From contig JAHDSF010000002.1 in assembly GCA_018432935.1 (NCBI GenBank), positions 120,374 through 184,373 of the forward strand: a DNA stretch of 64,000 nt. The letters run 5' to 3'. Positions within the stretch are counted from its first letter, which is position 1, and every line of letters begins with the position of its first letter. The translations under genes and the position numbers were made by a program. The notes beneath the pieces are model-generated. The model made no database searches. It had not been told where the DNA came from and saw nothing but the letters and a program-made list of their open reading frames with translations. Positions 1 through 10,320 of this stretch are shown here, piece after piece. This stretch comes from Rhodospirillales bacterium (GTDB lineage: Bacteria > Pseudomonadota > Alphaproteobacteria > Rhodospirillales > Shumkoniaceae).

Positions 1-792
1 AACAGGTTCTTCGTGGCCTACCTGAAAACGTTCGCGCGCATGGGGTTGAAGGCGATTCCGATGAAGGCGGCGAGCGGCCCGATCGGCGGCGACATGAGCC
101 ACGAATTCCTGGTGCTTGCCGACACGGGCGAATCGGCAGTGTTCTGCCATCGCGGCCTGCTGGCGTTGGAGCCGCCGGGCGACGACGTCGACTACGGGGG
201 CGACCTGCAGCCGATCGTCGACACCTGGACGTCGCTCTACGCGGCCACCGACGAAGAGCACGACCCTGCCCAGGAGGCGGCTCTCGGCGGCGATCTCGTG
301 AAGGCACGCGGCATCGAGGTCGGGCACATCTTCTACTTCGGCACCAAATACTCGAAGCCGATGCGCGCGGTCGTCGCCGGTCCCGACGGGCAGGATATTC
401 CCGTCGAGATGGGTTCGTACGGGATCGGGGTGTCGCGGCTGGTTGCGGCGATCATCGAGGCCAGCCACGACGACGCCGGGATCATCTGGCCGGAGAGCGT
501 GGCGCCGTTCCGGGTCGGTCTCGTCAACCTGAAGGCCGACGACGCGGGTTGCGCCCAGGCGTGTGAGACCTTCTATGCCAATCTCGGGCGGGCCGGCGTC
601 GATGTGCTCTACGACGACCGCGACGCGCGGGCGGGGATCAAGTTCGCCGACATGGACCTGATGGGGCTCCCCTGGCAGCTTGTGGTGGGACCTCGGGGCT
701 TGAAGAACGGCCTCGTCGAGATCAAGAACCGGGCCACCGGAGAGCGCCAGGAAGTGACCATGGAATCGGCGATGTCGCACCTGATGGGGTAG
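1..792 (+). CDS. proS: Prolyl-tRNA synthetase, C-terminal part (5' end outside window)
   Basis: Charges tRNA-Pro with proline in the cytoplasm. The reading frame is open from base 1, so only the last 263 residues are present. The fragment starts in the class II catalytic core: [11 protein letters not shown] (about residues 26-36 of the fragment) and the motif-3 segment [10 protein letters not shown] (about 138-147), whose arginine binds ATP. The remaining 100 residues fit the HGTP anticodon-binding domain. The absence of a further C-terminal zinc domain fits the short alphaproteobacterial ProS type, about 430-440 residues in full. lolC follows 48 bp later on the same strand. Identity is clear; the true start cannot be seen. 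Confidence 0.96.
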   Translation, partial: NRFFVAYLKTFARMGLKAIPMKAASGPIGGDMSHEFLVLADTGESAVFCHRGLLALEPPGDDVDYGGDLQPIVDTWTSLYAATDEEHDPAQEAALGGDLVKARGIEVGHIFYFGTKYSKPMRAVVAGPDGQDIPVEMGSYGIGVSRLVAAIIEASHDDAGIIWPESVAPFRVGLVNLKADDAGCAQACETFYANLGRAGVDVLYDDRDARAGIKFADMDLMGLPWQLVVGPRGLKNGLVEIKNRATGERQEVTMESAMSHLMG

Positions 793-840
793 GGGGTGCC
801 GCCCCGGGACGGAAGAACCGGCCCTGAACGGAGGTAGATC

Positions 841-2074
841 TTGTTCTCGGCGTTCGAATGGATGGTCGCCGTCCGTTACCTGCGGGCCCGGCGCCAGGAA
901 GGCTTCATCTCGATCATCGCCTGGTTCTCGCTGCTGGGCATCGGGCTCGGGGTCGCCACCCTCATCATCGTGATGTCGGTGATGAACGGCTTCCGGCTCG
1001 AGCTGCTGTCGCGCATTCTCGGCATCAACGGCCACCTCCACGTCTCCGCCGTCGGTCCGGCGATGACCGACTTCGACCGGGTCGCCGGACAGGTGCGCGA
1101 GGTGCAGGGGGTTCGCCTGGTGGTGCCGCTGATCGAGGGCCAGGTGATGGCGACGGCCGGGGGCAGCGCCCGCGGCGCCGTGGTGCGCGGCGTGCGGATG
1201 GACGACCTCGCCAGGCGGGCCCTGATCGCCAACAACATCCGCGCCGGGTCCCTGGCGGACGTCGCGCCGGGCTCGGTGATGATCGGCACCAAGATGGCGC
1301 AGCGGATGGGGCTGCGGCTGGGCGACCGCATCACGCTGGTGTCGCCGAAAGGCAACACGACCGTGTTCGGCACGGTGCCGCGCATGCGCGCCTTCCGCGT
1401 CGCCGCCCTGTTCGAGGTCGGCATGTTCGAGTACGATTCCAGCTTCGTCTTCATGCCGCTCGAGGATGCCCAGTCCTTCTTCAGCCTGCCGGACGCGGTG
1501 AACAACCTGGAGGTGTTCATCGACGATCCCGACCGCGCCGGCGAGACCATCGGCCGCATCATGATGCACGTGAAGGGGATCGGCGGCGCCACCGACTGGC
1601 AGAACGCCAACTCCAGCTTCTTCAATGCGCTGCAGGTGGAGCGCAACGTCATGTTCCTGATCCTGACGTTGATCATCCTGGTCGCCGCGTTCAATATCAT
1701 CTCCAGCCTGATCATGCTGGTGAAGGACAAGGGGCGTGACATCGCGATCCTGCGCACCATGGGCGCGACGCGCGGCATGATCATGCGCATCTTCTTCCTC
1801 GCCGGGACCAGCGTCGGGGTCATCGGGACCATGGCCGGGGTGGCGCTGGGGCTGGCCTTCTCGATCAACATCGAGACCATTCGGCGCTGGATCGAGGCGC
1901 TGTCCAACACCAACCTGTTCGCCGACGAGATCTACTTCCTGTCCAAGCTGCCGGCGGTGGTCGACCCGGTCGAGGTGGTTGCGGTGGTGGGGATGGGTCT
2001 CGGCCTGTCGTTGCTGGCCACCGCGTACCCGTCGTGGCGGGCGGCGCGGCTCGATCCGGCGGAGGCGCTGCGCT

Positions 2075-2082
<8 letters not shown>
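841..2082 (+). CDS. lolC: Lipoprotein-releasing ABC transporter, permease subunit LolC/LolE family
   Basis: Inner-membrane permease that releases mature lipoproteins to the periplasmic chaperone LolA. The 413-residue protein has the family layout: one N-terminal membrane helix after a short cytoplasmic stretch ([11 protein letters not shown], then about residues 24-46), a large periplasmic MacB-like domain, and three FtsX-type helices in the last 150 residues. The start is TTG, supported by GGAGG at 830-834 six bases upstream; the next in-frame ATG is inside the conserved N-terminus. The stop overlaps the lolD start (ATGAATGA), so the two are translationally coupled. Only one permease gene is present here, so it may work as a homodimer (LolF-like) or have a LolE partner elsewhere. 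Confidence 0.93.
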
Positions 2083-2735
<653 letters not shown>

Positions 2736-2758
<23 letters not shown>

Positions 2759-3176
2759 ACGACCGGTCGTCGCGACGATCGCCGCGGTCGTCAGGGACGG
2801 CCGTGTCCTCATGGTTCGGCGCAGGAATCCGCCGGATGCCGGCCGCTGGGGCTTCCCCGGCGGTCGCGTCGAGCTGGGGGAAACGATCGCCGAGGCAGCC
2901 ATACGCGAGCTGCGCGAGGAAACCGGCGTCGAAGGAATGGCCGGCCGCGTCTTCGATGCCGTCGACGTGATCGACCGCGCGGAAGACGGTTCCCTGCGCT
3001 TCCACTACGTATTGGTCGCCGTGCTTTGCCGCTGGATCGCGGGCGAGGGCGCGGCCGCCGATGACGCCCTGGAAACGGCGTGGATGAGGCCGGACGACAT
3101 CCGGGCGGCCGAGACGGCTTTCAGCCTGGACGTGTACAAGGTCGCGGAGCAAGCGCTGCGGCTGACCTCTGGGTAG
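2736..3176 (+). CDS. Nudix hydrolase
   Basis: Predicted pyrophosphohydrolase acting on a nucleoside diphosphate linked to another moiety; the substrate cannot be told from sequence. A perfect Nudix box is present: a G, five residues, E, seven residues, then REL-REET-G-V (about residues 45-67), the metal-binding helix. The chosen ATG at 2736 gives 146 residues and overlaps the end of lolD by 23 bases. Its ribosome site is weak, and a start inside lolD or a few codons later is possible. The stop lies 3 bases from the convergent MscS gene, so there is no room for a terminator between them. Confidence 0.85.
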
Positions 3177-3179
3177 GCC

Positions 3180-5540
3180 TCAGCGCGATACGGCGGCGAT
3201 CACCGGCTGCTCGCGATGATCCGGCTGGCGCCGGATCCGGACTTCCTGCTGCGGGTAGGGGATCTCGATGCCCGCCGCCATGAAGGCGCGGAAGATGGCG
3301 GTGCGCAGATCGCTCGCGACCACCGCCGAATTGGCCTCGCCGATGCGGATGAAGGCCCACAGATCGAACACCAGGGCACTCGAGCCGCAGTCGGTGAACA
3401 GCGCCTGTGGCGCGGGATTGCGCAACACGCGCGGGTGAGCGGCCGCGGACTGCAGCAGAATTCTGCGCACCAGGTCGAGGTCGGCCCCGTAGTCGACCCC
3501 GAACCGCAGCTCGATGCGGCGGGTGGGATCCTTGAAGGTCCAGTTGGTCACCGCACCCGAGATGATTTCGGAATTGGGGATCAGCACCGACGCCATCTGG
3601 AAGGTCTGGATCTCGGTGGCGCGCACGCTGATGCGTTTGACCACCCCTTCGTGGCCATTGATGACGACCCAGTCGCCGACCTTGATCGGTCGCTCGGCCA
3701 GCATCAGCAAGCCGGAGAGGAAGTTGTTGACGATGGTCTGCAGGCCGAAACCGATGCCGACCGACAGCGCGCCCGCCACCAGGGCGAGCTTGCCAAGGTC
3801 GATGCCGAGCGCCAGCAGGCCCGCCAGAACCGCGATTCCCAACCCGAAATAGCCGAAGCCGCTTTTCAGCGCGCTCTTCGCGCCGGGATCCAGGCTGACG
3901 CGGCGGAAGACCCGATCTTCCAGGCCGGACTGGACAACGCGGGTGAGCACGATGATGGCGACGAACACCGCCACCGCGGTCGCGGCGTCGACGACCGAAA
4001 AGTGGTAGCTGCCGATGTCGATCCCGGACAGAAGGCCTTCGCTCCAGTTCAGAAGCTGGACGGGATCGAGCGCCCAGACCAGCGAGACGGCGGCCACGGC
4101 AACCACGACCAGCACGGCGCCGAGCGTCGTCTGCAGCGCAAGTTCGAGGATCTGCGTGTTGGCGCGCCGCAGCGGCCGGCTGAACCAGAACAGAAGCAGG
4201 GGCCGGGCGATCCTTCGCACGAACAGCGGCACTCCATCGCCGATCAGCACGAAGACGTAGCCGACCGCCGCTGCCAGGGCCACCGTGCCGAGGCTGCCGA
4301 ACAGCAGCCAGTCGCCGAGCGCCTGATAGCCGATGCCGAAAAGCACCGGGTGCAGCGTCACCGCGATCGCCGTCGCGGTCAGTACCAGGCGTGCCGCCAG
4401 CCAGCCGAACGCGACCTTGTGCCGATGCGGCCGACTGGCGCTATCCGATCCCGGCCGATGCAGCGCCCACCGCCACAGGCGCAGGGTGAGAACGACCTGG
4501 GCGAGCCCGGCCAGGAACTTGCCGACCACGAACAGGTTCGGCCAGTAGACGAACTCCCGCCCGGTGGTGTCGAGGAACACGAACAGACCGAAGAAGAGAA
4601 CCAGGAAAACCAGACTGCGAACCGGCTCTCCGGGCGAGACATCGGCGGTTCGCACCAGCTCGGGCAAACGTGCCATCATCGCCATGCCGGCCACGGCCAG
4701 GCCCGCCACCAGGCAGGCGCGCGTCAGGAGCTGGCATTCGGGATCGCCCAAAGCGCCGTAATAAGAGAGCGAGAGGACGGCGGCTGCCACCGCGGCGACG
4801 GGAACCAGGCTGCGGGGAAGATCGCGCAGCAACAGCGCGGCGACGGCCCCGAGGCCGGTTCCCGTGGGCCGCGGTACGTGCCGCACCGTCTGCAATGCCT
4901 TGGTCGCCGCGTAGATGACCAGTGTCGCGAGCACCAGGAACTCGATGATTGCAGGACTGAAGCGGGCGGCGAAGGTGCCTTCCCTGTCGGCCGGTGCTGC
5001 CCACTCGGCGACCAGCGCTTCGGCGACGAGGCGGATCTCACCCAGCGCAGTGCCCCACAGGGTGTGGTCGATGATCGGGGTGCCGCGGGTGGTCAGCTCG
5101 CCGGTCCGCAGCCGGGCGGCGATCTCGGCGATGCGACCCTTCAGGCTCTGGCTTTTGGCGAGTACCAGCTTGGCGTGCTTCTGGCTCGACTCGTAGGCGT
5201 TGATAAGGGTGGAGATCTCCTGCCGGGTCTTGGCGATCTCGGGGCTTTCGCCTTGCCCCTCGCCGGGCGCGGGCCCCAAGGCGGCCAGCAGCCCCTTCTG
5301 CTGGTCGGCATTGCGGGTTGCCGCCTCGAGCAGGACCTTGGCCTTCCCCTCCAGACCCTCCAGGCGGGAGCGCAGCTCCGGCAGCTGCGAACGCCAGATC
5401 CACGGCCTGTCAAGCATGCGCTCGACATCGCCGATGCTGCGATCGATACCATCAAGGGCCTGCGCGTCCTCGGCGGGCGCCTGAGCAAGCGCGGGAAGCG
5501 CCGTTGCGAGCAGGAGGAAAAGGAGCAGGACGATGCGCAT
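3180..5540 (-). CDS. Large MscS-family mechanosensitive channel with DUF3772 N-terminus
   Basis: Predicted inner-membrane channel that opens under membrane tension during osmotic downshock. The 786-residue protein starts with a signal peptide (MRIVLLLFLLLATALPALAQA), then a periplasmic, heptad-rich DUF3772-like domain to about residue 200, many membrane helices, and a C-terminal MscS pore and beta domain from about residue 575. The pore helix GAL-VGIGFGLQ and the following GDWVVINGHEG and LIPNS signatures are plain (residues about 590-660). It resembles the MscK/YbdG-like large channels more than the small MscS. It is transcribed divergently from dnaE across a 182-bp gap. Confidence 0.9.
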   Translation of the reverse strand: MRIVLLLFLLLATALPALAQAPAEDAQALDGIDRSIGDVERMLDRPWIWRSQLPELRSRLEGLEGKAKVLLEAATRNADQQKGLLAALGPAPGEGQGESPEIAKTRQEISTLINAYESSQKHAKLVLAKSQSLKGRIAEIAARLRTGELTTRGTPIIDHTLWGTALGEIRLVAEALVAEWAAPADREGTFAARFSPAIIEFLVLATLVIYAATKALQTVRHVPRPTGTGLGAVAALLLRDLPRSLVPVAAVAAAVLSLSYYGALGDPECQLLTRACLVAGLAVAGMAMMARLPELVRTADVSPGEPVRSLVFLVLFFGLFVFLDTTGREFVYWPNLFVVGKFLAGLAQVVLTLRLWRWALHRPGSDSASRPHRHKVAFGWLAARLVLTATAIAVTLHPVLFGIGYQALGDWLLFGSLGTVALAAAVGYVFVLIGDGVPLFVRRIARPLLLFWFSRPLRRANTQILELALQTTLGAVLVVVAVAAVSLVWALDPVQLLNWSEGLLSGIDIGSYHFSVVDAATAVAVFVAIIVLTRVVQSGLEDRVFRRVSLDPGAKSALKSGFGYFGLGIAVLAGLLALGIDLGKLALVAGALSVGIGFGLQTIVNNFLSGLLMLAERPIKVGDWVVINGHEGVVKRISVRATEIQTFQMASVLIPNSEIISGAVTNWTFKDPTRRIELRFGVDYGADLDLVRRILLQSAAAHPRVLRNPAPQALFTDCGSSALVFDLWAFIRIGEANSAVVASDLRTAIFRAFMAAGIEIPYPQQEVRIRRQPDHREQPVIAAVSR

Positions 5541-5722
5541 GACGGCCCCCCGGACGGCAGGTACGGGGCGAAGCTAGCCTCGGCGAAAGGCCGAAAAAGG
5601 GCGATACTCGCCCTACTGAGGACACATTCGTGGCGACCGACCGTGCTCCCGCCCGGCAGTTTGTTGTGGATAATCCGCAAGCTGCCGCTGACATGGGAGC
5701 GAGCTTGTGGAATCCTCCGCCC

Positions 5723-8700
5723 ATGCCGCACGTCGACTTCGTCCATCTTCGCGTCCATTCGCCGTATTCGCTCTCGGAAGGAGCGGTGCGGATCAAGGAC
5801 ATGGTCAAGCTGTGCCGCGGGTTGGACATGCCGGCGATCGCCATCACCGACACCGACAACCTGTTCGGCGCGCTGGAATTCTCGAAAACCCTGGCCGGCG
5901 AAGGGGTTCAGCCGATCATTGGCTGCCAGCTCACCTTGAAGGCCGGCGGCGAGCCGCGCCAGAACGCGCGGCAGCAGCTCCGCCCGCCGTCGCTGGTGGT
6001 GCTGGCGAAAAGCGAGGAGGGCTACCGCAACATCCTGAAGATGCTGCGCATCGCCTATCTCGACAGCGGCGAGGCGGAGGAGCCGCACGTCACCCTGGAC
6101 CAGGTGTGCGAGCACAACGCCGGGCTGATCCTGCTGACCGGCGGCGCCGAGGGTCCGGTGGGCCAGCTTCTCGCGGCCGGGCGCAAGGAGGACGCGAACG
6201 CTCTTTTCATGCGTCTTTGCAATGCCTTCTCTGGACGCATTTACGTAGAGATTCAGCGTCACGGGACGGAAGCGGAGCAGGCGACCGAAGGCGGATTCCT
6301 GGAACTGGCCTACGCCCACGACATCCCGTTGGTGGCCACAAACGAGGCCTTCTTTCCCACCCGCGGCATGTACGAGGCACACGACGTCCTCGTCTGCATT
6401 GCCGAGGGGGCCTACTTGGCGCAAGCGCAACGGCGCAGGCTGACGCCCGAGCATTACCTGAAATCGCCGGCCGAGATGCGGACCCTGTTCGCCGACCTGC
6501 CGGAGGCGATCGACAACACCCTCGTCATTGCGCGCCGCTGCGCCTACATGGTGGCGTCGATCGCGCCGATCCTGCCGCCGTACGACTGCGGCGAGGGGAT
6601 GGACGAGGAGACGACGGTTCGCCGGCGTGCCGAGCAGGGGCTGGAACGGCGCCTCGAGACCATCGTCCTCAAGCCGGAGATGACCGACGGGGAACGCGCC
6701 GAGGTCCGCACGCGCTATTCGGAACGTCTGCAGTACGAGCTCGGCGTCATCGTGCAGATGGGCTTCGCCGGCTACTTCCTGATCGTCTCCGACTTCATCA
6801 GCTGGGCCAAGGCGCACGGCATCCCGGTCGGGCCGGGACGCGGCTCCGGCGCCGGCTCTCTGGTTGCCTGGTCGCTGACCATCACCGACCTCGACCCGAT
6901 CCGCTGGGGCCTGCTGTTCGAGCGCTTCCTCAACCCCGAACGGGTGTCGATGCCCGACTTCGACATCGACTTCTGCCAGGAGCGCCGCGACGAGGTCATC
7001 GCCTACGTCCAGCACAAGTACGGGCGCGACAAGGTCGCCCAGATCATCACCTTCGGCAAGCTACAGGCGCGGGCGGTGCTGCGCGACGTCGGCCGCGTGC
7101 TCGGCATGCCGTACTCGCAGGTCGATCGCATCTGCAAGCTGGTGCCCAACAACCCGGCCAAGCCGGTGACCCTGGAGCAGGCGATCGACAGCGAGCCGCA
7201 GCTCCGCGCCATGATCGCAGACGACGAGGCGGTGGGGCGCCTGGTCGAGCTGGCCAAGCCGCTGGAGGGGCTGTACCGCCATGCCTCCACCCACGCCGCC
7301 GGCGTGGTGATCGGCGATCGCCCGCTGGAAGAGCTGGTGCCGCTCTACCGCGATCCCAAGAACCCGATGCCGGTCTCGGGCTTCAACATGAAGTACGTGG
7401 AATCGGCCGGCTTGGTGAAGTTCGACTTCCTTGGGCTGAAGACGCTGACCGTGATCGCCAAGGCGCTCCAGTACATCAAGGAGCCGCTGGATCTGTCGGC
7501 AATGCCGCTCGACGATCGGGCCACCTACGAGATGCTCGGCCGGGGCGAGACGACGGGGGTGTTCCAGCTGGAAAGTGCCGGCATGCGCGACGTGCTGCGC
7601 AAGCTGAAGCCCGACACCTTCGAGGACATCATCGCCGTCGTCGCCCTCTACCGCCCGGGGCCGATGGACAACATCCCCAGCTATATCAAGCGCAAGCACG
7701 GCGAGGAGGAGCCCGACTACCTCTATCCCTCCCTGGAATGGATCCTCAAGGAGACCTTCGGGATCATCATCTACCAGGAGCAGGTGATGCAGATTGCCCA
7801 GGAGCTGTCCGGCTACACGCTGGGCGGTGCCGACCTGTTGCGACGCGCCATGGGCAAGAAGATCAAGGAGGAGATGGACAAGCAGCGCCAGATCTTCGTC
7901 GACGGCGCCGTGGGGCGGAAAGTCGCCAAGGACAAGGCGTCAGAGATCTTCGACCTGGTCGCGAAGTTCGCCGGCTACGGCTTCAACAAGTCGCATGCCG
8001 CCGCCTACGCCTTGGTCGCCTACCAGACGGCCTACCTGAAGGCCAACTACGCGGCCGAGTTCATGGCCGCCCTGATGACCCTCGACATGGGGAACACCGA
8101 CAAGCTGGCCGTCTACCGTCAGGACCTCGACCGCCTCGGCATCCCGCTGCTGCCGCCCGACCTCAACGCCTCGGAAGCGGAGTTCGTGGTCGAGGCGCGG
8201 CCGGGAGGCGGCAAGGCGATCCGCTACGCCCTGGCGGCGGTGAAGAACGTCGGCGCGGCGGCTATGGCCGGACTGGTCCGCGAACGCAAGGACAAGGGCC
8301 GTTTCAAGTCACTGACCGATCTCGCACGGCGCCTCGACGTCCATCAGGTGGGCAAGCGGCCGCTCGAGAATCTGGTCAGGGCCGGCGCCTTCGACGGTCT
8401 CAACGCCAACCGCCACCAGATCTTCGAAGGGCTGGAGCGGCTGGTGCGCATGGCCGCAGCCGCCGCCGAGGACCGCGCGAGCAACCAGATCGGCCTGTTC
8501 GCGGCGACCGGCGAGCAGGACGAGCTGACGCTGCCGCGCACCTCCGACTGGTCGCCGATGGAGCGGCTGAAGGAAGAGTTCGATGCCATCGGCTTTTATC
8601 TTTCGTCCCACCCGCTGCAGACCTACGGCAAGACCCTCGCGCGGCTGCGCGTGCGCTCGTTTGCCGACGTCCTGCACGCCGGCCAGTCCGGCCTCTGTAC

Positions 8701-9175
8701 GCTGGCCGGCACGGTGATCGGCAAACGCGAGCGGACCACCAGCAAGGGCAGCCGCTACGCCTTCGTGCAGTTCTCGGATGCCTCGGGGGTGTTCGAGGCG
8801 ACCGTGTTCTCCGAGGTGCTGGCGGCCAGCCGCGACCTCATCGAGGTCGGCCGCTCGCTCCTGGTCCGCGCCAGCGTGCAGATCGAGGGCGAGGAGGGGG
8901 CCCGGCTCACCGTTCACTCGCTGGAGGACCTCGACGCGGTGGCGGCGCAGACCGCCGCCGGCCTGCAGGTATTCATCGACAGCGAAGATTCGGTTCCGGT
9001 CCTGAGCGAGACCCTGAAGAAAGGAAATCGTGGCCGCGGCAAGGTGGTGGTGATCGCGAAGCTGGACCCTGCCACCGAAGTTCCTGTCAGCCTTCCAGGC
9101 GGGTACGCCATCACGCGGACGATGATGGAGGAACTGCGCAAGACCCCCGGCATCGTCGAGGTACGGGAAATCTAG
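5723..9175 (+). CDS. dnaE: DNA polymerase III subunit alpha
   Basis: Catalytic subunit of the replicative polymerase. With the start at 5723 (MPHVDFVHLRVHS) the protein has 1150 residues: an N-terminal PHP domain (about 1-210), the polymerase core with the catalytic aspartates in PDFDIDF near residue 411-417, the beta-clamp and helix-hairpin-helix regions, and an OB-fold near residue 990 (LAGTVIGKRERTTSKG). The frame is open upstream to 5630, but homologues start with an ...FVHLRVHSxYSL segment, so the extra 31 codons are unlikely. Full length and intact. It is followed by 159 bp without a clear terminator. Confidence 0.96.
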   Translation: MPHVDFVHLRVHSPYSLSEGAVRIKDMVKLCRGLDMPAIAITDTDNLFGALEFSKTLAGEGVQPIIGCQLTLKAGGEPRQNARQQLRPPSLVVLAKSEEGYRNILKMLRIAYLDSGEAEEPHVTLDQVCEHNAGLILLTGGAEGPVGQLLAAGRKEDANALFMRLCNAFSGRIYVEIQRHGTEAEQATEGGFLELAYAHDIPLVATNEAFFPTRGMYEAHDVLVCIAEGAYLAQAQRRRLTPEHYLKSPAEMRTLFADLPEAIDNTLVIARRCAYMVASIAPILPPYDCGEGMDEETTVRRRAEQGLERRLETIVLKPEMTDGERAEVRTRYSERLQYELGVIVQMGFAGYFLIVSDFISWAKAHGIPVGPGRGSGAGSLVAWSLTITDLDPIRWGLLFERFLNPERVSMPDFDIDFCQERRDEVIAYVQHKYGRDKVAQIITFGKLQARAVLRDVGRVLGMPYSQVDRICKLVPNNPAKPVTLEQAIDSEPQLRAMIADDEAVGRLVELAKPLEGLYRHASTHAAGVVIGDRPLEELVPLYRDPKNPMPVSGFNMKYVESAGLVKFDFLGLKTLTVIAKALQYIKEPLDLSAMPLDDRATYEMLGRGETTGVFQLESAGMRDVLRKLKPDTFEDIIAVVALYRPGPMDNIPSYIKRKHGEEEPDYLYPSLEWILKETFGIIIYQEQVMQIAQELSGYTLGGADLLRRAMGKKIKEEMDKQRQIFVDGAVGRKVAKDKASEIFDLVAKFAGYGFNKSHAAAYALVAYQTAYLKANYAAEFMAALMTLDMGNTDKLAVYRQDLDRLGIPLLPPDLNASEAEFVVEARPGGGKAIRYALAAVKNVGAAAMAGLVRERKDKGRFKSLTDLARRLDVHQVGKRPLENLVRAGAFDGLNANRHQIFEGLERLVRMAAAAAEDRASNQIGLFAATGEQDELTLPRTSDWSPMERLKEEFDAIGFYLSSHPLQTYGKTLARLRVRSFADVLHAGQSGLCTLAGTVIGKRERTTSKGSRYAFVQFSDASGVFEATVFSEVLAASRDLIEVGRSLLVRASVQIEGEEGARLTVHSLEDLDAVAAQTAAGLQVFIDSEDSVPVLSETLKKGNRGRGKVVVIAKLDPATEVPVSLPGGYAITRTMMEELRKTPGIVEVREI

Positions 9176-9274
9176 GACGCTCCGTCGGCTTCTTCAGGAG
9201 GCGCCCCCCGCGTCCTGGCACTGGATCAGATCATGCGGAGGTGATGATCCGTCGCGCGAGCCTCAACAAGCGCC

Positions 9275-9320
9275 TTGACAATTATCGTATGACGATAATA
9301 AACATGCGCCCGACGATAAT
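9275..9320 (+). promoter_or_regulatory. Promoter and repeat-word operator of the DUF2975/regulator pair
   Basis: An AT-rich island in GC-rich surroundings. A consensus -35 TTGACA sits at 9275-9280. Immediately after it, ATTATCGT (9281-9288) and ACGATAAT (9292-9299) form a perfect 8-bp inverted repeat with a 3-base spacer, and a third copy, ACGATAAT, lies at 9313-9320, 21 bp (two helical turns) after the second. No -10 box at the ideal spacing is strong. The position, overlapping the promoter and ending just before the ribosome site (ACGGAGG, 9323-9329), is what one expects of an operator. The likely binder is the Cro/CI-type protein at 9888; that is inference. Confidence 0.7.
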
Positions 9321-9334
9321 TAACGGAGGTTCAA

Positions 9335-9883
9335 ATGTCCCTTGTTGATCCTCGGCAGCGCATCCGGAAGATCTCGCGTCTTATGCGCCGCCTGCTCCTG
9401 CTCACGGTCGTCGTCCTGGCGACGGCCAACTGTGCGGTCTGGCTGGTGCCGGAATGGCTGGCGAACACCGTTGTCGCGCAGTTGCCGATCCGTCCCGACG
9501 TCCCGGTGAACCTCGGCGGCTGGGTTCGTTCGGCGGGGTTCGTGCTGTCGTGGGTTCCGCTCGGCGTCCTCATATACGCGATGCTCCGGACGCGGGGGCT
9601 GTTCGCCGAGTACGCCCAGGGGCGCCTGTTCAGCACTGCGGCGGCCGAACGATTGAAATCGACGGCCCGGGCCGTGCTGCTGCTTGCGGTCTTCAGCCCC
9701 CTGATGCCAACCGTGTTCGTGCTTCTGTTCACGTTCGAGAACCCGCAGGGGCAGAGGCTCCTGTATCTGGGGGCCGATTCCACCGATGTGATGACCGCGA
9801 TCGTCGGCGGGCTGCTGTTCGCGATCGCCCTGGTCATGGGCGAGGCGGCCAAGGTGGCTGCCGAAAACGAGCAGTTCGTCTAG
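9335..9883 (+). CDS. DUF2975 family membrane protein
   Basis: Function unknown. The 182-residue protein has four predicted membrane helices (about residues 20-38, 66-84, 111-130, 150-170), a conserved RSAGFVLSW region before helix 2, and the GRLFS segment (about 98-102) typical of DUF2975 proteins. The ATG is preceded by ACGGAGG at 9323-9329. It lies 4 bases before a small Cro/CI-type regulator, a gene pairing widely seen for this family. The pair sits between dnaE and the rpsB run, where no such genes are needed, so it looks like an accessory insertion. What the membrane protein senses or does cannot be told from sequence. Confidence 0.82.
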   Translation: MSLVDPRQRIRKISRLMRRLLLLTVVVLATANCAVWLVPEWLANTVVAQLPIRPDVPVNLGGWVRSAGFVLSWVPLGVLIYAMLRTRGLFAEYAQGRLFSTAAAERLKSTARAVLLLAVFSPLMPTVFVLLFTFENPQGQRLLYLGADSTDVMTAIVGGLLFAIALVMGEAAKVAAENEQFV

Positions 9884-9887
9884 CGCC

Positions 9888-10130
9888 ATGCCCATCGTCG
9901 TCAACCTCGACGTTGTGCTGGCGCAACGGAAAATGCGCTCCAAGGAACTGGCGGCCAGAATCGGCCTCACCGAGGCGAACGTCTCCCTTCTCCGGTCCGG
10001 CAAGGTAAGGGGTATCCGCTTCGAGACGCTGGAGAAGATCTGCGCCGCCCTCGACTGCCAGCCGGGAGACCTGCTTGCCTACGCCGGTTCGGACGCGGGC
10101 GGCACGGATCCCTCTCCCGACGGCGTGTGA
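9888..10130 (+). CDS. Small Cro/CI-type (HTH_26, YozG-like) transcription regulator
   Basis: An 80-residue DNA-binding protein, almost entirely one helix-turn-helix domain: RKMRSKELAARIGLTEANVSLL-R-GK (about residues 14-36) is the HTH, followed by FETLEKICAALDCQPGDLL, the hallmark of the YozG-like group. The start lies 4 bases after the stop of the DUF2975 gene, so the two are co-transcribed and probably coupled. By analogy with other small regulators in two-gene operons it likely represses its own promoter through the repeat words at 9281-9320. The last dozen residues (AGSDAGGTDPSPDGV) are a disordered tail. Confidence 0.88.
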   Translation: MPIVVNLDVVLAQRKMRSKELAARIGLTEANVSLLRSGKVRGIRFETLEKICAALDCQPGDLLAYAGSDAGGTDPSPDGV

Positions 10131-10148
10131 AGTCGTCGTCGACACTGC

Positions 10149-10185
10149 CGCGGTGGTGTCCGGGTGCGATCCGGGAACCACCGCG
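10149..10185. terminator. Strong hairpin after the accessory pair, possible terminator
   Basis: CGCGGTGGT (10149-10157) pairs perfectly with ACCACCGCG (10177-10185); inside it CCGG (10160-10163) can pair with CCGG (10171-10174). It begins 19 bases after the stop of the Cro/CI-type gene. No T-run follows, so it would be an imperfect intrinsic terminator or an mRNA 3'-end stabiliser. Confidence 0.45.
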
Positions 10186-10275
10186 CCGGCGACGGGATCA
10201 AGCCCGGCCACGATAGGAAGATCGAAGAACGGGAGTTGCGGTCTCGAGGACGGCACGGGGCGGCCATGATGCCGC

Positions 10276-10304
10276 TTGAAAAATGCCACGCGAGGGGCTA
10301 TCAC
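10276..10304 (+). promoter_or_regulatory. Predicted sigma-70-type promoter of the rpsB run
   Basis: TTGAAA at 10276-10281 and TATCAC at 10299-10304 are separated by exactly 17 bases, matching the housekeeping consensus at 5 of 6 and 4 of 6 positions. Transcription would start near 10311, just before the stems of the candidate leader at 10321-10390. The assignment is from sequence match only. Confidence 0.5.
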
Positions 10305-10320
10305 ACCGCCGGACATCGCA

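Noticed and set aside
3216..5939. A 907-codon open frame on the plus strand across the MscS gene
   Set aside because: It is an antisense shadow of a GC-rich gene; its protein is rich in Gln, Arg, His and Asp without domains, while the minus-strand frame has a signal peptide and clear MscS motifs.
5707..9348. A 1213-codon open frame in the +1 shifted frame of dnaE
   Set aside because: Arginine-rich low-complexity translation typical of high-GC off-frames; the overlapping frame is full-length DnaE with all catalytic residues.
9335..10130. The DUF2975/regulator pair as a toxin-antitoxin system
   Set aside because: The membrane protein has four helices and no toxin-like fold, and the regulator lies second in the operon; nothing beyond the two-gene layout supports this.
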